The position numbers and the translations under genes were made by a program. 42,910 nt of DNA from a virus, in IMG/VR virus record IMGVR_UViG_3300010430_000135, positions 1 through 42,910 of that record. One strand, given 5' to 3'. Shown here one piece after another: positions 25,872 through 34,419 of this stretch; the first letter of the stretch is position 1, and every line of letters starts with the position of its first letter. The notes under the pieces are model-generated. The model did no database searches and had not been told where the DNA came from. It saw only the letters and a list, made by a program, of their open reading frames with translations.

Positions 25872-27185
25872 ATGTCTATCGACAATACAACAATTGAGGC
25901 CTTAAATGAGCTTCGTAGTACCGTCGAGTCTAAACATGCTGACTCTGCGGAAATGAAGGGGAAAGTTGAAAAACTTGAAGCAAAAATTGGTGATGATGAA
26001 GCTGCACGTCAAAAAGATGTTGCTGAAGCTAAAGCCAAACAAGACGAGCAAGACAAAAGACTTGTTGCTTTACAAGAGTCTTATGATTCTCTTTACAAGA
26101 AAGCTAACCGTGTTGGTGTTGCTGCTGCTGAAGATGATGCAAAAGCTGTCTTTAAAGGATACTCACGTCACTTAAGTAAATTCTTACGTCGTGGTACTAT
26201 CCCTGGTTCTGAAGAAATCGAAGCAGTTTGCCGTAAGTTCGTTGAGGAAACCCTTGATGCTGACGAAGATGTTTTGGTTAACGAAGCTAAGACGCTTGTT
26301 ACTGGCTCTAATCCTGATGGTGGATATTTGGTATTCCCGGATCGTCGTACAGACTTCCAGGTTAACCGTATATTTGAAACCTCTCCAATGCGTTCTGTAT
26401 CACGTATAATCACCACAACTTCAAACGAAGTCGAAGTGCTTATCAATGATAACGAATTTGCATCTGGTGGCTGGGTTGGCGAACTTGAAACTCGTCCTGA
26501 AACCAACACTGCACAATTTGGTCAACTAACCATCCCAACGCATGAGCAATTCGCACAACCTGCTGTTTCTCAAAAAATGCTTGATGATGCTTCTATCAAT
26601 GTTGAGCAATTGGTATCTGACCAAATCCGCGACATCATGACCCGTACGGAAAATACTGCTTTCGTAGTTGGTGATGGTTCACAAAAACCTAAAGGTTTCT
26701 TAGCTATGCCTGAGTCTGCGGACCCAGATGTATACGAGCGTGGAACTATTGGTCGTTTAGACAGTGGTGTTGCTGGTGAGATTACAGCCGATAAAGTTAT
26801 CGAGCTTACCTCACTCTTGAAACAAGCTTATACACCTAATGCTGTTTGGATGATGAAGCGCGCTACATGGAACAACGTATTGACACTTAAAGATGGTCAA
26901 GGTCGTTATCTTCTTGATCCTACAGTACTTCCAAACGAAGTGGCATTACGTCTTCGTGGATATCCTGTATTCTTCGCTGATGATATGCCTGCAATTGCGA
27001 CTGATTCTGAATCTATCGCTCTTGGAGACTTCGGTGTTGGTTATACCATCGTTGACCGTCTTGGTATTCGTGTCATTCGTGACAATCTTACCGCTAAGCC
27101 TAAAGTTTTGTTCTACACAACGAAACGGGTTGGTGGTGCAGTAACGAACTATGAAGCAATCAAAGTTCTTAAACTGTCTGCATAA
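25872..27185 (+). CDS. major capsid protein (HK97 fold)
   Basis: 437 residues. An N-terminal coiled coil of about 100 residues (EALNELRSTVESKHADSAEM...) is the scaffolding delta domain cut off by the protease. The body shows KTLVTGSNPDGGYLVFPDRR, then PMRSVSRIITTTSNEVEVLI, FGQLTIPTHEQFAQPAVSQK and a C-terminal GDFGVGYTIVDRLGIRVIRD, the usual phage capsid family layout. Follows the protease by one base and is ended by a TTCG-capped hairpin, so it can be made in large amounts. Confidence 0.96.
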   Translation: MSIDNTTIEALNELRSTVESKHADSAEMKGKVEKLEAKIGDDEAARQKDVAEAKAKQDEQDKRLVALQESYDSLYKKANRVGVAAAEDDAKAVFKGYSRHLSKFLRRGTIPGSEEIEAVCRKFVEETLDADEDVLVNEAKTLVTGSNPDGGYLVFPDRRTDFQVNRIFETSPMRSVSRIITTTSNEVEVLINDNEFASGGWVGELETRPETNTAQFGQLTIPTHEQFAQPAVSQKMLDDASINVEQLVSDQIRDIMTRTENTAFVVGDGSQKPKGFLAMPESADPDVYERGTIGRLDSGVAGEITADKVIELTSLLKQAYTPNAVWMMKRATWNNVLTLKDGQGRYLLDPTVLPNEVALRLRGYPVFFADDMPAIATDSESIALGDFGVGYTIVDRLGIRVIRDNLTAKPKVLFYTTKRVGGAVTNYEAIKVLKLSA

Positions 27186-27190
27186 TAATT

Positions 27191-27214
27191 GGGGGGTAGC
27201 TTCGGTTGCCCCCC
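27191..27214 (+). terminator. TTCG-capped hairpin after the capsid gene
   Basis: GGGGGGTAGC, loop TTCG, GTTGCCCCCC: ten base pairs including G-U. No T-run follows (TGAATAAA), so it is probably a partial terminator or a stabiliser of capsid mRNA rather than a full stop. Confidence 0.65.
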
Positions 27215-27235
27215 TGAATAAATGAGGTAAAAGTT

Positions 27236-27661
27236 ATGGCTACTAACGATATTCGTAGTGATTTACTACCACGGTTGGCATTCAATGCTAACATTTCTAC
27301 CGATACCACAACGGCTGGCGCTATCATAGATACTGCTGACGTTGATGGTGGGGTTTCTTATGAGTTGCTTGCACAAGCATGGACTGATGGAACATATACA
27401 CCACTTTTAGAAGAGAGTGATGATTCAGGTATGTCTGGCGCTACTGCTGTTCCTGATGAAAACTTGATCGGCACTGAAGCTGGAGCGGCTGTTTCTGCTC
27501 TTACTGCAGCTGGTGCTGTTCTTACATCATTTGGTGCATTTGGTACAAAACGTTATTTACGTCTAAGCATTGTCTCTACTGGTACTTCTACTGGTGCTGA
27601 CATTGTTGCAGTATTTAATGGTGTTCCAGAGATCAAACCAGATCCTGCACTGTCTGCATAG
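27236..27661 (+). CDS. presumed capsid-associated protein, tandem paralogue A
   Basis: 141 residues: MATNDIRSDLLPRLAFNANI, then GAIIDTADVDGGVSYELLAQ and FGTKRYLRLSIVSTGTSTGA, ending KPDPALSA. Beta-rich with many G, T, A and V. It is clearly related to the next gene (same DIRSxxLPxxAF start, GxIIDTADxDGG, KRYxRLS, and SA end). Position straight after the capsid gene suggests a decoration or cement protein of the capsid surface. The IDTADVDGG and KRYLRLS motifs recall phage proteins annotated only as hypothetical. Confidence 0.7.
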   Translation: MATNDIRSDLLPRLAFNANISTDTTTAGAIIDTADVDGGVSYELLAQAWTDGTYTPLLEESDDSGMSGATAVPDENLIGTEAGAAVSALTAAGAVLTSFGAFGTKRYLRLSIVSTGTSTGADIVAVFNGVPEIKPDPALSA

Positions 27662-27723
27662 TTATTATAGGGGGAGGGTAATTACCTCCTCCTATACTTG
27701 AGAAATAAGATTTAGAGGAAGAT

Positions 27724-28152
27724 ATGGCTATTAAAGATATTAGAAGCGAAGTATTACCAAAATTTGCATTTGGCGCAGTATTTGGAATAAACAATACACT
27801 AACTGGCGGCATTATTGATACGGCAGATTTCGATGGTGGGCTAATGTTTACATCGATGGCGGTTTTATATACTGATGGCACATACACTTTTACTCTAGAA
27901 GAAGACGATGATGCTTTGTTTGGAGGAAATCCAACAGTGATCCCTAATGAAAGGCTTATTGGGACGATAGAAGGCTTAACACTTACGGGCCCGAGTGGGA
28001 TACCTGGAAATCTTAGGTCGGTTGGAGTGTTTTCAAATAAACGATATATACGCCTGTCTTGCACATCTACTGGAGTAACAAGCGGAGCTACTATTACGTC
28101 TACTTTCTTAGGCGCAGGGGAAATATCGCCAGATAGCAATCTTTCGGCATAG
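27724..28152 (+). CDS. presumed capsid-associated protein, tandem paralogue B
   Basis: 142 residues, MAIKDIRSEVLPKFAFGAVF, then GGIIDTADFDGGLMFTSMAV and NKRYIRLSCTSTGVTSGATI, ending SPDSNLSA. Same plan and length as the 27236 protein, so the pair arose by tandem duplication. Good ribosome site (AGAGGAAGAT). Predicted to be a virion surface or cement component. Confidence 0.7.
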   Translation: MAIKDIRSEVLPKFAFGAVFGINNTLTGGIIDTADFDGGLMFTSMAVLYTDGTYTFTLEEDDDALFGGNPTVIPNERLIGTIEGLTLTGPSGIPGNLRSVGVFSNKRYIRLSCTSTGVTSGATITSTFLGAGEISPDSNLSA

Positions 28153-28175
28153 TAATTATAGAAAAAGAGACTACA

Positions 28176-28583
28176 ATGAAAATTAGAACGTTACGATCAG
28201 GTGGGTTAGCAAAAGATTGTAGAACCAACATTCATTTCAAGGAAGATGAAGTGTTATGTGAAGGGGATAAGGGATTGGAATTGAAACACTTAGAACGTCT
28301 TATTGAAGTTGGTTATGCAGTGGTCGAAACCGGATCTTTCCAAGAAACAATCGTCTCAGAAAAAAAAGAGGCGAAGAAAGAAGCTAGAGTCGCTGAGCGC
28401 GAAGAAAAACCTGAGAAATCACAAAAAGAAGAAAACGAACAGAATTCCCAAAGCATAGATTTGACTGCCTTGAGTAAAGAGGAGCTTGATGAATATGCTA
28501 AAGAGAAGTTTAGTGTGGAATTAGATCGGCGTAAAAGCAAAGCTAACATGATTAAAGAGCTTAATGAGAAGATTGGTGAATAA
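28176..28583 (+). CDS. hypothetical protein with C-terminal HeH/SAP-like motif
   Basis: 135 residues. The N-terminal part (MKIRTLRSGGLAKDCRTNIH...) is followed by a highly charged Lys/Glu linker (about 68-92), and the end reads LTALSKEELDEYAKEKFSVE then LDRRKSKANMIKELNEKI, the helix-extended loop-helix (HeH/LEM or SAP-like) seen at the end of several phage head or tail-completion proteins. A DNA- or protein-binding role is likely but not specified. Confidence 0.65.
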   Translation: MKIRTLRSGGLAKDCRTNIHFKEDEVLCEGDKGLELKHLERLIEVGYAVVETGSFQETIVSEKKEAKKEARVAEREEKPEKSQKEENEQNSQSIDLTALSKEELDEYAKEKFSVELDRRKSKANMIKELNEKIGE

Positions 28584-28585
28584 TT

Positions 28586-29362
28586 ATGGTATTTAATAAC
28601 CTAGACAATTTCTTTATGCAGCCTGTTTCGGGAAGTTCAGATAATAAACTGAATCTTGCAGGTACTATGAATGCAACTGGTACCGTAAATCTGGACGGTA
28701 TCACTAATACAACTGGTACTGTGAATCTAGATGGGACTATTACCGCAACAGGTGATGTGAATCTAGACGGTACTACTACCGCAACAGGTATTGTCAATCT
28801 ACAGGGAACCACGACCGCAACAGGTACTATGAATCTAGACGGTACTACTAATGCGGATGGTACTGTGAATCTAGAAGGAACCACGAATGCAAACGGTGCA
28901 GTAAATTTAAATGATACAACGAATGTCACCGGAACCTTAGACATTAATTCTGGGGGTGTGTTAGATATTGATGCTGGTGCAACAATCAATTCATCCATTC
29001 TAGTGCAAACTGTTGTTGTGTCCGCTACGGCTTCAGAAATAAATTCAGGAAAAACTATTATTTCAGGTATTCCCGGAAAGCAGATCACTATACTGAATTA
29101 TGGCCATACTGTAATTGACAACGATTTTAATGGATCACTTCCTAGATTTCGGGATGATTCAAATAATACAATATTGACAATAACCAGCAGCACAGCAGTT
29201 CGTGAAAACGAGGTTCGTAGTTATGATGCTAGTGGGGTGGACGCTGAGGCAGAATTTTTTATGACACCGCTTGCTGCAGGTGATGGTGTGAATTTTAATT
29301 CATCTGGAAGCACTAGTGGTAGTGGATTAATGACCGTAACACTAATGTATACAATAACTTAA
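28586..29362 (+). CDS. beta-solenoid-like virion protein with TxNLDGT repeats
   Basis: 258 residues. N-terminus MVFNNLDNFFMQPVSGSSDN is shared with the genes at 29377, 29859 and 31227. Residues about 30-115 are nine or more repeats of the form GTVNLDGTTxATG (12 residues, with one shorter), typical of a beta-helix fibre. The C-terminal domain (about 140-258: SATASEINSGKTIISGIPGK...) resembles that of the 29377 protein. Probably a capsid-surface or fibre protein. Confidence 0.7.
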   Translation: MVFNNLDNFFMQPVSGSSDNKLNLAGTMNATGTVNLDGITNTTGTVNLDGTITATGDVNLDGTTTATGIVNLQGTTTATGTMNLDGTTNADGTVNLEGTTNANGAVNLNDTTNVTGTLDINSGGVLDIDAGATINSSILVQTVVVSATASEINSGKTIISGIPGKQITILNYGHTVIDNDFNGSLPRFRDDSNNTILTITSSTAVRENEVRSYDASGVDAEAEFFMTPLAAGDGVNFNSSGSTSGSGLMTVTLMYTIT

Positions 29363-29376
29363 ATTAAGGTAATACT

Positions 29377-29838
29377 ATGACTAATAATAATGTCGACAAC
29401 TTTTTTGAACATCCAGCAGGACTAAGTACTGATAATGAATTAGTATTAAATGGTTCTGTTCGCTCTAGTGAAATAGTTCAACAAGTCACGAATACTGTAA
29501 CCCTTGCTGAAATTAATGCAGGTAAAACTATTGTTGCTGGTGTTGCTGGTCGTACTATTCAGCCGAAGAACTTTGTTGCTGTTGTAAATGGAACATTTTT
29601 AACTGGGACGTCTGTAGAGCTTGAAGATACAAATGGTTCTCCTGTTGGAGTATTTAGTACCGCTGCTGCTGGCTTAACTGATGCAGCTGTAATCGTACCA
29701 GGCGAAGCTAATACCACGTTAAACGCAGGATTCCTAGGTAATCTAACTGCTGGTGAAGGTTTAGCTGTCACTGCAACAGGTTCAGCGTTTACGGGTGGTA
29801 CGGATATAACGATTTCTGTGCAGTATACTTTGATATAG
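29377..29838 (+). CDS. virion protein, paralogue of the previous gene without the repeats
   Basis: 153 residues. MTNNNVDNFFEHPAGLSTDN matches the 28586 N-terminus, and VTLAEINAGKTIVAGVAGRT matches its C-terminal domain (SEINSGKTIISGIPGK), while the 12-residue repeat region is absent. So the two proteins differ by the presence of a repeat fibre stalk between the same end domains. The C-terminus is TDITISVQYTLI versus MTVTLMYTIT in the other. Confidence 0.7.
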   Translation: MTNNNVDNFFEHPAGLSTDNELVLNGSVRSSEIVQQVTNTVTLAEINAGKTIVAGVAGRTIQPKNFVAVVNGTFLTGTSVELEDTNGSPVGVFSTAAAGLTDAAVIVPGEANTTLNAGFLGNLTAGEGLAVTATGSAFTGGTDITISVQYTLI

Positions 29839-29858
29839 TGGAATTGTAGGGTAGGCAG

Positions 29859-30938
29859 ATGGTATTTAACAATACAAAGAATAGATTTGAGCAGCCTGAT
29901 GTTAATGGAGATAATCCATTACGTATTGACGGCACCTCGAAGATTGATGGTACAGAGCGAAGTGCTCCTGAATTAGATCTTGCGTTGCAGGGTGGTTTTG
30001 TAGGATCCCAAACAGCAATGAGCGGTCTTTTAACTATTGATGGTGGCGATCAGACTACTCTAGTTACGTCTTCATCATCTACTACCATTGATGTTCTTGG
30101 TGGTACTGGTCAGATTGTTAATCGTGATACCGTATTGTTTGGTACTGTTACTATTACAGATGTGACATGGCCTACTAGAACCAATATAGCTATTGGGCCA
30201 TTACTTCCATCCACTACCGGTATATTTCCTATTGCTATTGATATTAATGGTGATGTTGCAATCTTAGATTCTGGTGGTCCAGGTCTTTCGATTCCACAGC
30301 AATGGAATTATATGCAAGTGGGTATTATCACGGTAACATCGGGTAATATAGATACGGTACAAGTTGCCGCGTTACCTGCATACTCGGCCCCTTTAGAAGT
30401 TCCTGTTGTTGGCGGTGTACTGGGTTTTGCCAATAGCAAGGCTAATCCATATACGATTGAAGAATCTGCTGCTGAACCTGCGACATTAAAGATCAAAGTT
30501 AATACAGGCCAAGCACATGCGCCATTAGTAGCTTTTGCTATTGATCCTAGGCAGCCTGGTATTATTATTAGCACTACACCTACAGATCCATCACCACAAG
30601 TCTTGTATGCATTGCGTGATGCTACGTTCTTAATTAGTGGAACAGATGAAATTGATCCCAGTCAATATGAATCTTCTCCTGGTACTCTTGCTTCTGTTGG
30701 AACAAATAGATTCTCAGTTCAAAAAGTATTTTTGTTTCCTGTTGATAATACTATTGGTGTTATGTATGGAACCGGTGATTTTGTAAGTTTAAATCTTGCA
30801 ATAGCTGCAGCAGCGACAACGTTATTTCCACAACAACCAATCCTTAATACCGCCATCCCGATAGCATTCTTGGCGATAGAGGAAGGCATTACTGACTTCA
30901 CCAATCCCGGTACTGAATTTAGTTTCTTTGATGTATAG
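29859..30938 (+). CDS. virion protein, large member of a duplicated two-gene module (copy 1)
   Basis: 359 residues. MVFNNTKNRFEQPDVNGDNP gives the shared N-terminal tag. The rest is beta-rich (TIDVLGGTGQIVNRDTVLFG, VTITDVTWPTRTNIAIGPLL, TDEIDPSQYESSPGTLASVG), ending FSFFDV. It is equal in length to the 31227 protein and clearly homologous over its whole length. Located between capsid and connector genes; a surface appendage or adhesin is probable but no family is recognised. Confidence 0.7.
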   Translation: MVFNNTKNRFEQPDVNGDNPLRIDGTSKIDGTERSAPELDLALQGGFVGSQTAMSGLLTIDGGDQTTLVTSSSSTTIDVLGGTGQIVNRDTVLFGTVTITDVTWPTRTNIAIGPLLPSTTGIFPIAIDINGDVAILDSGGPGLSIPQQWNYMQVGIITVTSGNIDTVQVAALPAYSAPLEVPVVGGVLGFANSKANPYTIEESAAEPATLKIKVNTGQAHAPLVAFAIDPRQPGIIISTTPTDPSPQVLYALRDATFLISGTDEIDPSQYESSPGTLASVGTNRFSVQKVFLFPVDNTIGVMYGTGDFVSLNLAIAAAATTLFPQQPILNTAIPIAFLAIEEGITDFTNPGTEFSFFDV

Positions 30939-30946
30939 GAGGAAAG

Positions 30947-31219
30947 ATGCAAATAACAATCGAACAAGCATTTGCAGATCATATAGCAAATCTCAATGCA
31001 TATAGAACATTTTACCAAAAGAAGAATGGTGAGGTAATCCAGGGAGCTGTGGCCAGTAAGCCTTTTAGTGTACAAGAAGCGCCTGGAATAACACGAGGAT
31101 TTAATGTCGGCGACACAGTTGAGTGTGGCACGATGTCAGAAGTAAAGGCTGGAACTAAAGATATCACAACAGATCTAGGTGATAGCTTGATTGCAAAAGG
31201 ATATGCAGCAGCGGTATAG
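30947..31219 (+). CDS. small partner of the duplicated module (copy 1)
   Basis: 90 residues, MQITIEQAFADHIANLNAYR then TFYQKKNGEVIQGAVASKPF and EAPGITRGFNVGDTVECGTM. Strong ribosome site (AGGAGGAAAG). Related along its length to the 32309 protein (AxLNAxRTFxQKKxG, FNVGD, AGTKDxT). It may be a head or tail accessory that acts with the 29859 protein. Confidence 0.65.
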   Translation: MQITIEQAFADHIANLNAYRTFYQKKNGEVIQGAVASKPFSVQEAPGITRGFNVGDTVECGTMSEVKAGTKDITTDLGDSLIAKGYAAAV

Positions 31220-31226
31220 GAATATT

Positions 31227-32306
31227 ATGGTATTTAACAACGCCCTTAATGGTTTTGAAAGAACGAATAAACAACGTGATAATCCGTTGAGAATTCGTGG
31301 TACGACTATTATTGAGAATGACACTTATACCGCACCTGAGCTTAATGAAGCTATTAGTACTTCCGTTAAGGTCCCGCAAACTTTGCAAACTGGTATACTT
31401 ACTACTGAAGGTGGAAGTACATCATTAGTAGTTGCGAACACAGCTACATCAATTGATATTCTTGGTGGTACGGGCCAGGTCGTCGATAGGACAGATGTCT
31501 TGAATGGAAATATTACTATTACCAATGTTACATGGCCAAGTGAGACTAATGTTAGCATTACTCCATTACTGCCTTCACCTGATGGGAACTTTCCTATCGC
31601 AAAAGACATAAATGGTGACACTGTAGTGATTGATGCTGGTGGCTCTAGTTTACTTACCTCAGTTCAGCAGATGAGTCATATTCAGATTGGTGTACTAACA
31701 GTTGCTAGTGGCAGTATCACATTATTATCAATAGGTGCATTTGCAGCTTATGCCGTGGGTGGGCAATTTTATCCGCTATCCACAACATTCGGTGTGATGA
31801 ATTCACAAGCACAACCTGTTACTATCGAGCCCTCTATAGCAAATCCATCAAATCTAAGATTTAAGGTTAATGAGGGCGAGGTACACAGTACTATTGCTGG
31901 ATTCTTCTTTAATCCTGAGCTTCCGAATTCTGTTATCATTGACCCAGCCGTTGACCCACAAGCAGCAGTGGTACTAGCACTACGTGATAATAGTTTCTCT
32001 TTCTCAGGCACGAATGAAATCGATCCAACAATGTATGAATCACCTGTTGGTACACTTAATACCGTTGGAACAAATAAATTCACATTACAGCGTTTGTATC
32101 TGTTCCCTGGTTCTAGGTTAATAGCAACTCTTTACGGTGAGACTGATTTTACTTCTTTAGCATTAGCTGAGTCTGCAGCACTTGTTCCACCTCCGAAGAT
32201 TGCATTATTTGCTTCTGCAATTTTTATTGCCAATCTTGCTATTAAGAAAGAAGCTACCGATTTTAGCCAGCCCGGTGTTGAATTTAGTTTATTTGATGTG
32301 GATTGA
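31227..32306 (+). CDS. virion protein, large member of the duplicated module (copy 2)
   Basis: 359 residues from ATG 31227; the frame from 31191 overlaps the preceding gene. MVFNNALNGFERTNKQRDNP starts the shared tag. TSIDILGGTGQVVDRTDVLN, ITITNVTWPSETNVSITPLL and TNEIDPTMYESPVGTLNTVG line up with the 29859 protein, so it is a full-length paralogue that has diverged. Ends FSLFDVD. Confidence 0.7.
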   Translation: MVFNNALNGFERTNKQRDNPLRIRGTTIIENDTYTAPELNEAISTSVKVPQTLQTGILTTEGGSTSLVVANTATSIDILGGTGQVVDRTDVLNGNITITNVTWPSETNVSITPLLPSPDGNFPIAKDINGDTVVIDAGGSSLLTSVQQMSHIQIGVLTVASGSITLLSIGAFAAYAVGGQFYPLSTTFGVMNSQAQPVTIEPSIANPSNLRFKVNEGEVHSTIAGFFFNPELPNSVIIDPAVDPQAAVVLALRDNSFSFSGTNEIDPTMYESPVGTLNTVGTNKFTLQRLYLFPGSRLIATLYGETDFTSLALAESAALVPPPKIALFASAIFIANLAIKKEATDFSQPGVEFSLFDVD

Positions 32307-32308
32307 TT

Positions 32309-32599
32309 ATGCAGATAAAGTTTACAGAGGAATATATAGGGGCGATAGAGAAGTTAAACGCCAACAGAACATTCCTACAAAAGAAATATGGACAACCAAT
32401 ACATTCTTCGGTAAATGGAAAAGATGTATCAATTATGACTGTACCAGCCACTGATTTAGATCCTGCTGTTTTCAAAGGGTTTAATGTAGGGGATATATTG
32501 AATTCTGGAACCAAAGCAGAAGTGGTTGCTGGTACAAAAGATTTAACGGATGTCGCCGCACAGTGTCTAATTGAGACAAACTATGCGGTACAAGTATAA
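32309..32599 (+). CDS. small partner of the duplicated module (copy 2)
   Basis: 96 residues, MQIKFTEEYIGAIEKLNANR then TFLQKKYGQPIHSSVNGKDV and FKGFNVGDILNSGTKAEVVA. Paralogue of the 30947 protein, with six more residues. The start is two bases after the previous stop with no ribosome site, so it is translated by coupling, unlike copy 1. Confidence 0.65.
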   Translation: MQIKFTEEYIGAIEKLNANRTFLQKKYGQPIHSSVNGKDVSIMTVPATDLDPAVFKGFNVGDILNSGTKAEVVAGTKDLTDVAAQCLIETNYAVQV

Positions 32600-32613
32600 C
32601 AAAGAGGTAAATT

Positions 32614-32970
32614 ATGTCAGTTGTAAATGATTTTAAGAATACACAGGTAAGCATTCTAACGGCAACTATACTTAGTGGTCAGGGTATATCGGATGCTATT
32701 AATCTGTTCGGCACTAGTATAGGCGCTATAGAATTTCCTGCCGCGTTCACAGCAACTACACTGAATTTTGAAGGTAGTATTGATGGTGGTGCAACATTCA
32801 AAACTGTCGTTGATAAGTCTGCTGTTGAGATAGCTTGTGTTGTTGCGGCTGATACAGTTACAACGCTGAATGTAAATGTTTTCTTTCCTTACGACCAAAT
32901 CAAAATTGTAACACCAGGTAGCACTGAAGGTGCTGATAGAACACTCAAAATCAAACCATTCATGGTATAA
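32614..32970 (+). CDS. presumed virion protein of an unnamed phage family
   Basis: 118 residues, with LSGQGISDAINLFGTSIGAI, EFPAAFTATTLNFEGSIDGG and FFPYDQIKIVTPGSTE. The I.L.G....I..PAA.TA..L.F..S.DGG.TF pattern is one I associate with small beta-sandwich structural proteins lying near head-tail connector genes in many phages; no role is established. Good ribosome site (AGAGGT). Confidence 0.65.
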   Translation: MSVVNDFKNTQVSILTATILSGQGISDAINLFGTSIGAIEFPAAFTATTLNFEGSIDGGATFKTVVDKSAVEIACVVAADTVTTLNVNVFFPYDQIKIVTPGSTEGADRTLKIKPFMV

Positions 32971-32971
32971 T

Positions 32972-33748
32972 ATGTCAGGTCTTTTACGATTTAATTTACT
33001 AGCAGGTAGCGAGACTGGTTTTAGAAACCCTAGTGAGATCTCACCTGCGAACCTAAGGCTTTGGCTAGACCCTAGTGATGCTGCGACGATTAGTAGTGGT
33101 GGTGGTAAAATAACAACTATCAGAGACAAGAGTGGGAACGAGAGTGATTTCTCGGCTACGTCGCCAAGTACGCGACCAGATTATACAAACCAAATCAACG
33201 GCTTAAACGTTATAACATTCGACCAATCTAATGATGAGCATCTAGAAAGTGAAGATGATGACAATCTAAATGGATTTGCAGCACAAAACGCCACAATCTT
33301 TGCAGTGGCTAGGGCTACACTTATTACTGGCTCTGAAACTGCATTCGGATGGTTTACAGCCCAAGGAGATGTGGTACGAAGTGTTTGGCATGATAGTAGT
33401 GGTGCTATTGCTTATGACAGCCAAGTAGATGGATTAGATATAGCTCCAGGATCGTCTTTCGCTGCTGGTGTGTCGAAACTGGTCACCTATCAATTAGGTT
33501 ATACAAATAATACAGAAGTATATTCAAATACCACTCTTGTTGGTGGCCCTTTAGATTTAGGTACTCCAACGGGAACGTCTATTCTCGTAACAATTGGTAC
33601 TGCTTTATTTAATGATGGGGGATCACCAGCAGTTAGTCAGCCGTTTGATGGTGATATGGGTGAGATAGCGATGTATGACACAATATTGTCAAACGCCGAT
33701 AGATTAGAGTTACAAAACTACTTTATTGCTAAGTGGGGTCTTACATGA
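32972..33748 (+). CDS. LamG/concanavalin-like lectin-domain virion protein
   Basis: 258 residues from ATG 32972, one base after the previous stop; the frame from 32930 is rejected. MSGLLRFNLLAGSETGFRNP leads to PANLRLWLDPSDAATISSGG, then ITTIRDKSGNESDFSATSP, IFAVARATLITGSETAFGW and GDMGEIAMYDTILSNADRLE, the jelly-roll layout of LamG/laminin-G phage proteins, ending in the usual LQNYFIAKWGL tail. Probably binds sugars on the cell surface or decorates the virion. Confidence 0.8.
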   Translation: MSGLLRFNLLAGSETGFRNPSEISPANLRLWLDPSDAATISSGGGKITTIRDKSGNESDFSATSPSTRPDYTNQINGLNVITFDQSNDEHLESEDDDNLNGFAAQNATIFAVARATLITGSETAFGWFTAQGDVVRSVWHDSSGAIAYDSQVDGLDIAPGSSFAAGVSKLVTYQLGYTNNTEVYSNTTLVGGPLDLGTPTGTSILVTIGTALFNDGGSPAVSQPFDGDMGEIAMYDTILSNADRLELQNYFIAKWGLT

Positions 33749-34419
33749 CGATAACACAACTGTTTCAACAAGTACCACTAAGACGTAAGAATGCATTTAC
33801 GTACAATGTTATTGTTCCTGCTGTGAATAAGCCTGTAACATTGGCTGAGGTAAAGGCGCAGTTGAATATTCCTTTAGCTGATACGAGTAAAGACGCATAC
33901 CTCAATCTATTGATTGATGCAGCCACTGCGTTTGGTGAGAAGTGCACAAAGCGTGAGTTCATCAACAAGACATTCCGCACATTTAGAAATACGTTTGCAG
34001 ATTGTAAAGAGCTTCGTCGTAGTCATGTCAGTGTGATCAATTCGATTGAATATTTATTGGATGGTGTATTCACTGCTGTTACTTCTACAGTATATGGATT
34101 TACAGATGTAACTGGTTTTAGTCATGTGTTCTTAGAAGAGGACCAGTCATGGCCGACAGATGTTGATAATGTCCCACAGGCGATTAAGATAGAGTTTGTT
34201 GCTGGATATGGCCCTGATGACACCGATGTTCCTGCTGATATTAAATTGGCTCTGCTGAACCACATAGCGATGATGTACAGTAATCGTGGTGATTGTAGTT
34301 GTGACGCTGGCAATGCGGCGACACTACCAGCGACCACCAAAGCATTGTATGATAAAATACGTATTATGGACATAACAAGTTGTGATAACTTAGATAAAGG
34401 CTTCTTGTACAATGGGTAG
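33745..34419 (+). CDS. head-tail connector protein (gp6/phiE125 gp8-like)
   Basis: 224 residues. The stretch KPVTLAEVKAQLNIPLADTS followed by KDAYLNLLIDAATAFGEKCT and KREFINKTFRTF is the typical start of gp6-like adaptors that sit beneath the portal. The C-terminal half (VPQAIKIEFVAGYGPDDTDV then PADIKLALLNHIAMMYSNRG) is likewise characteristic. Overlaps the LamG gene (ATGA) and the next gene. Confidence 0.9.
   Translation: MTITQLFQQVPLRRKNAFTYNVIVPAVNKPVTLAEVKAQLNIPLADTSKDAYLNLLIDAATAFGEKCTKREFINKTFRTFRNTFADCKELRRSHVSVINSIEYLLDGVFTAVTSTVYGFTDVTGFSHVFLEEDQSWPTDVDNVPQAIKIEFVAGYGPDDTDVPADIKLALLNHIAMMYSNRGDCSCDAGNAATLPATTKALYDKIRIMDITSCDNLDKGFLYNG

Noticed and set aside
29338-29346. CACTAATG near the end of the repeat-protein gene
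   Set aside because: Within the coding sequence, lacking TTGACA at the right distance and the standard leader; treated as chance.
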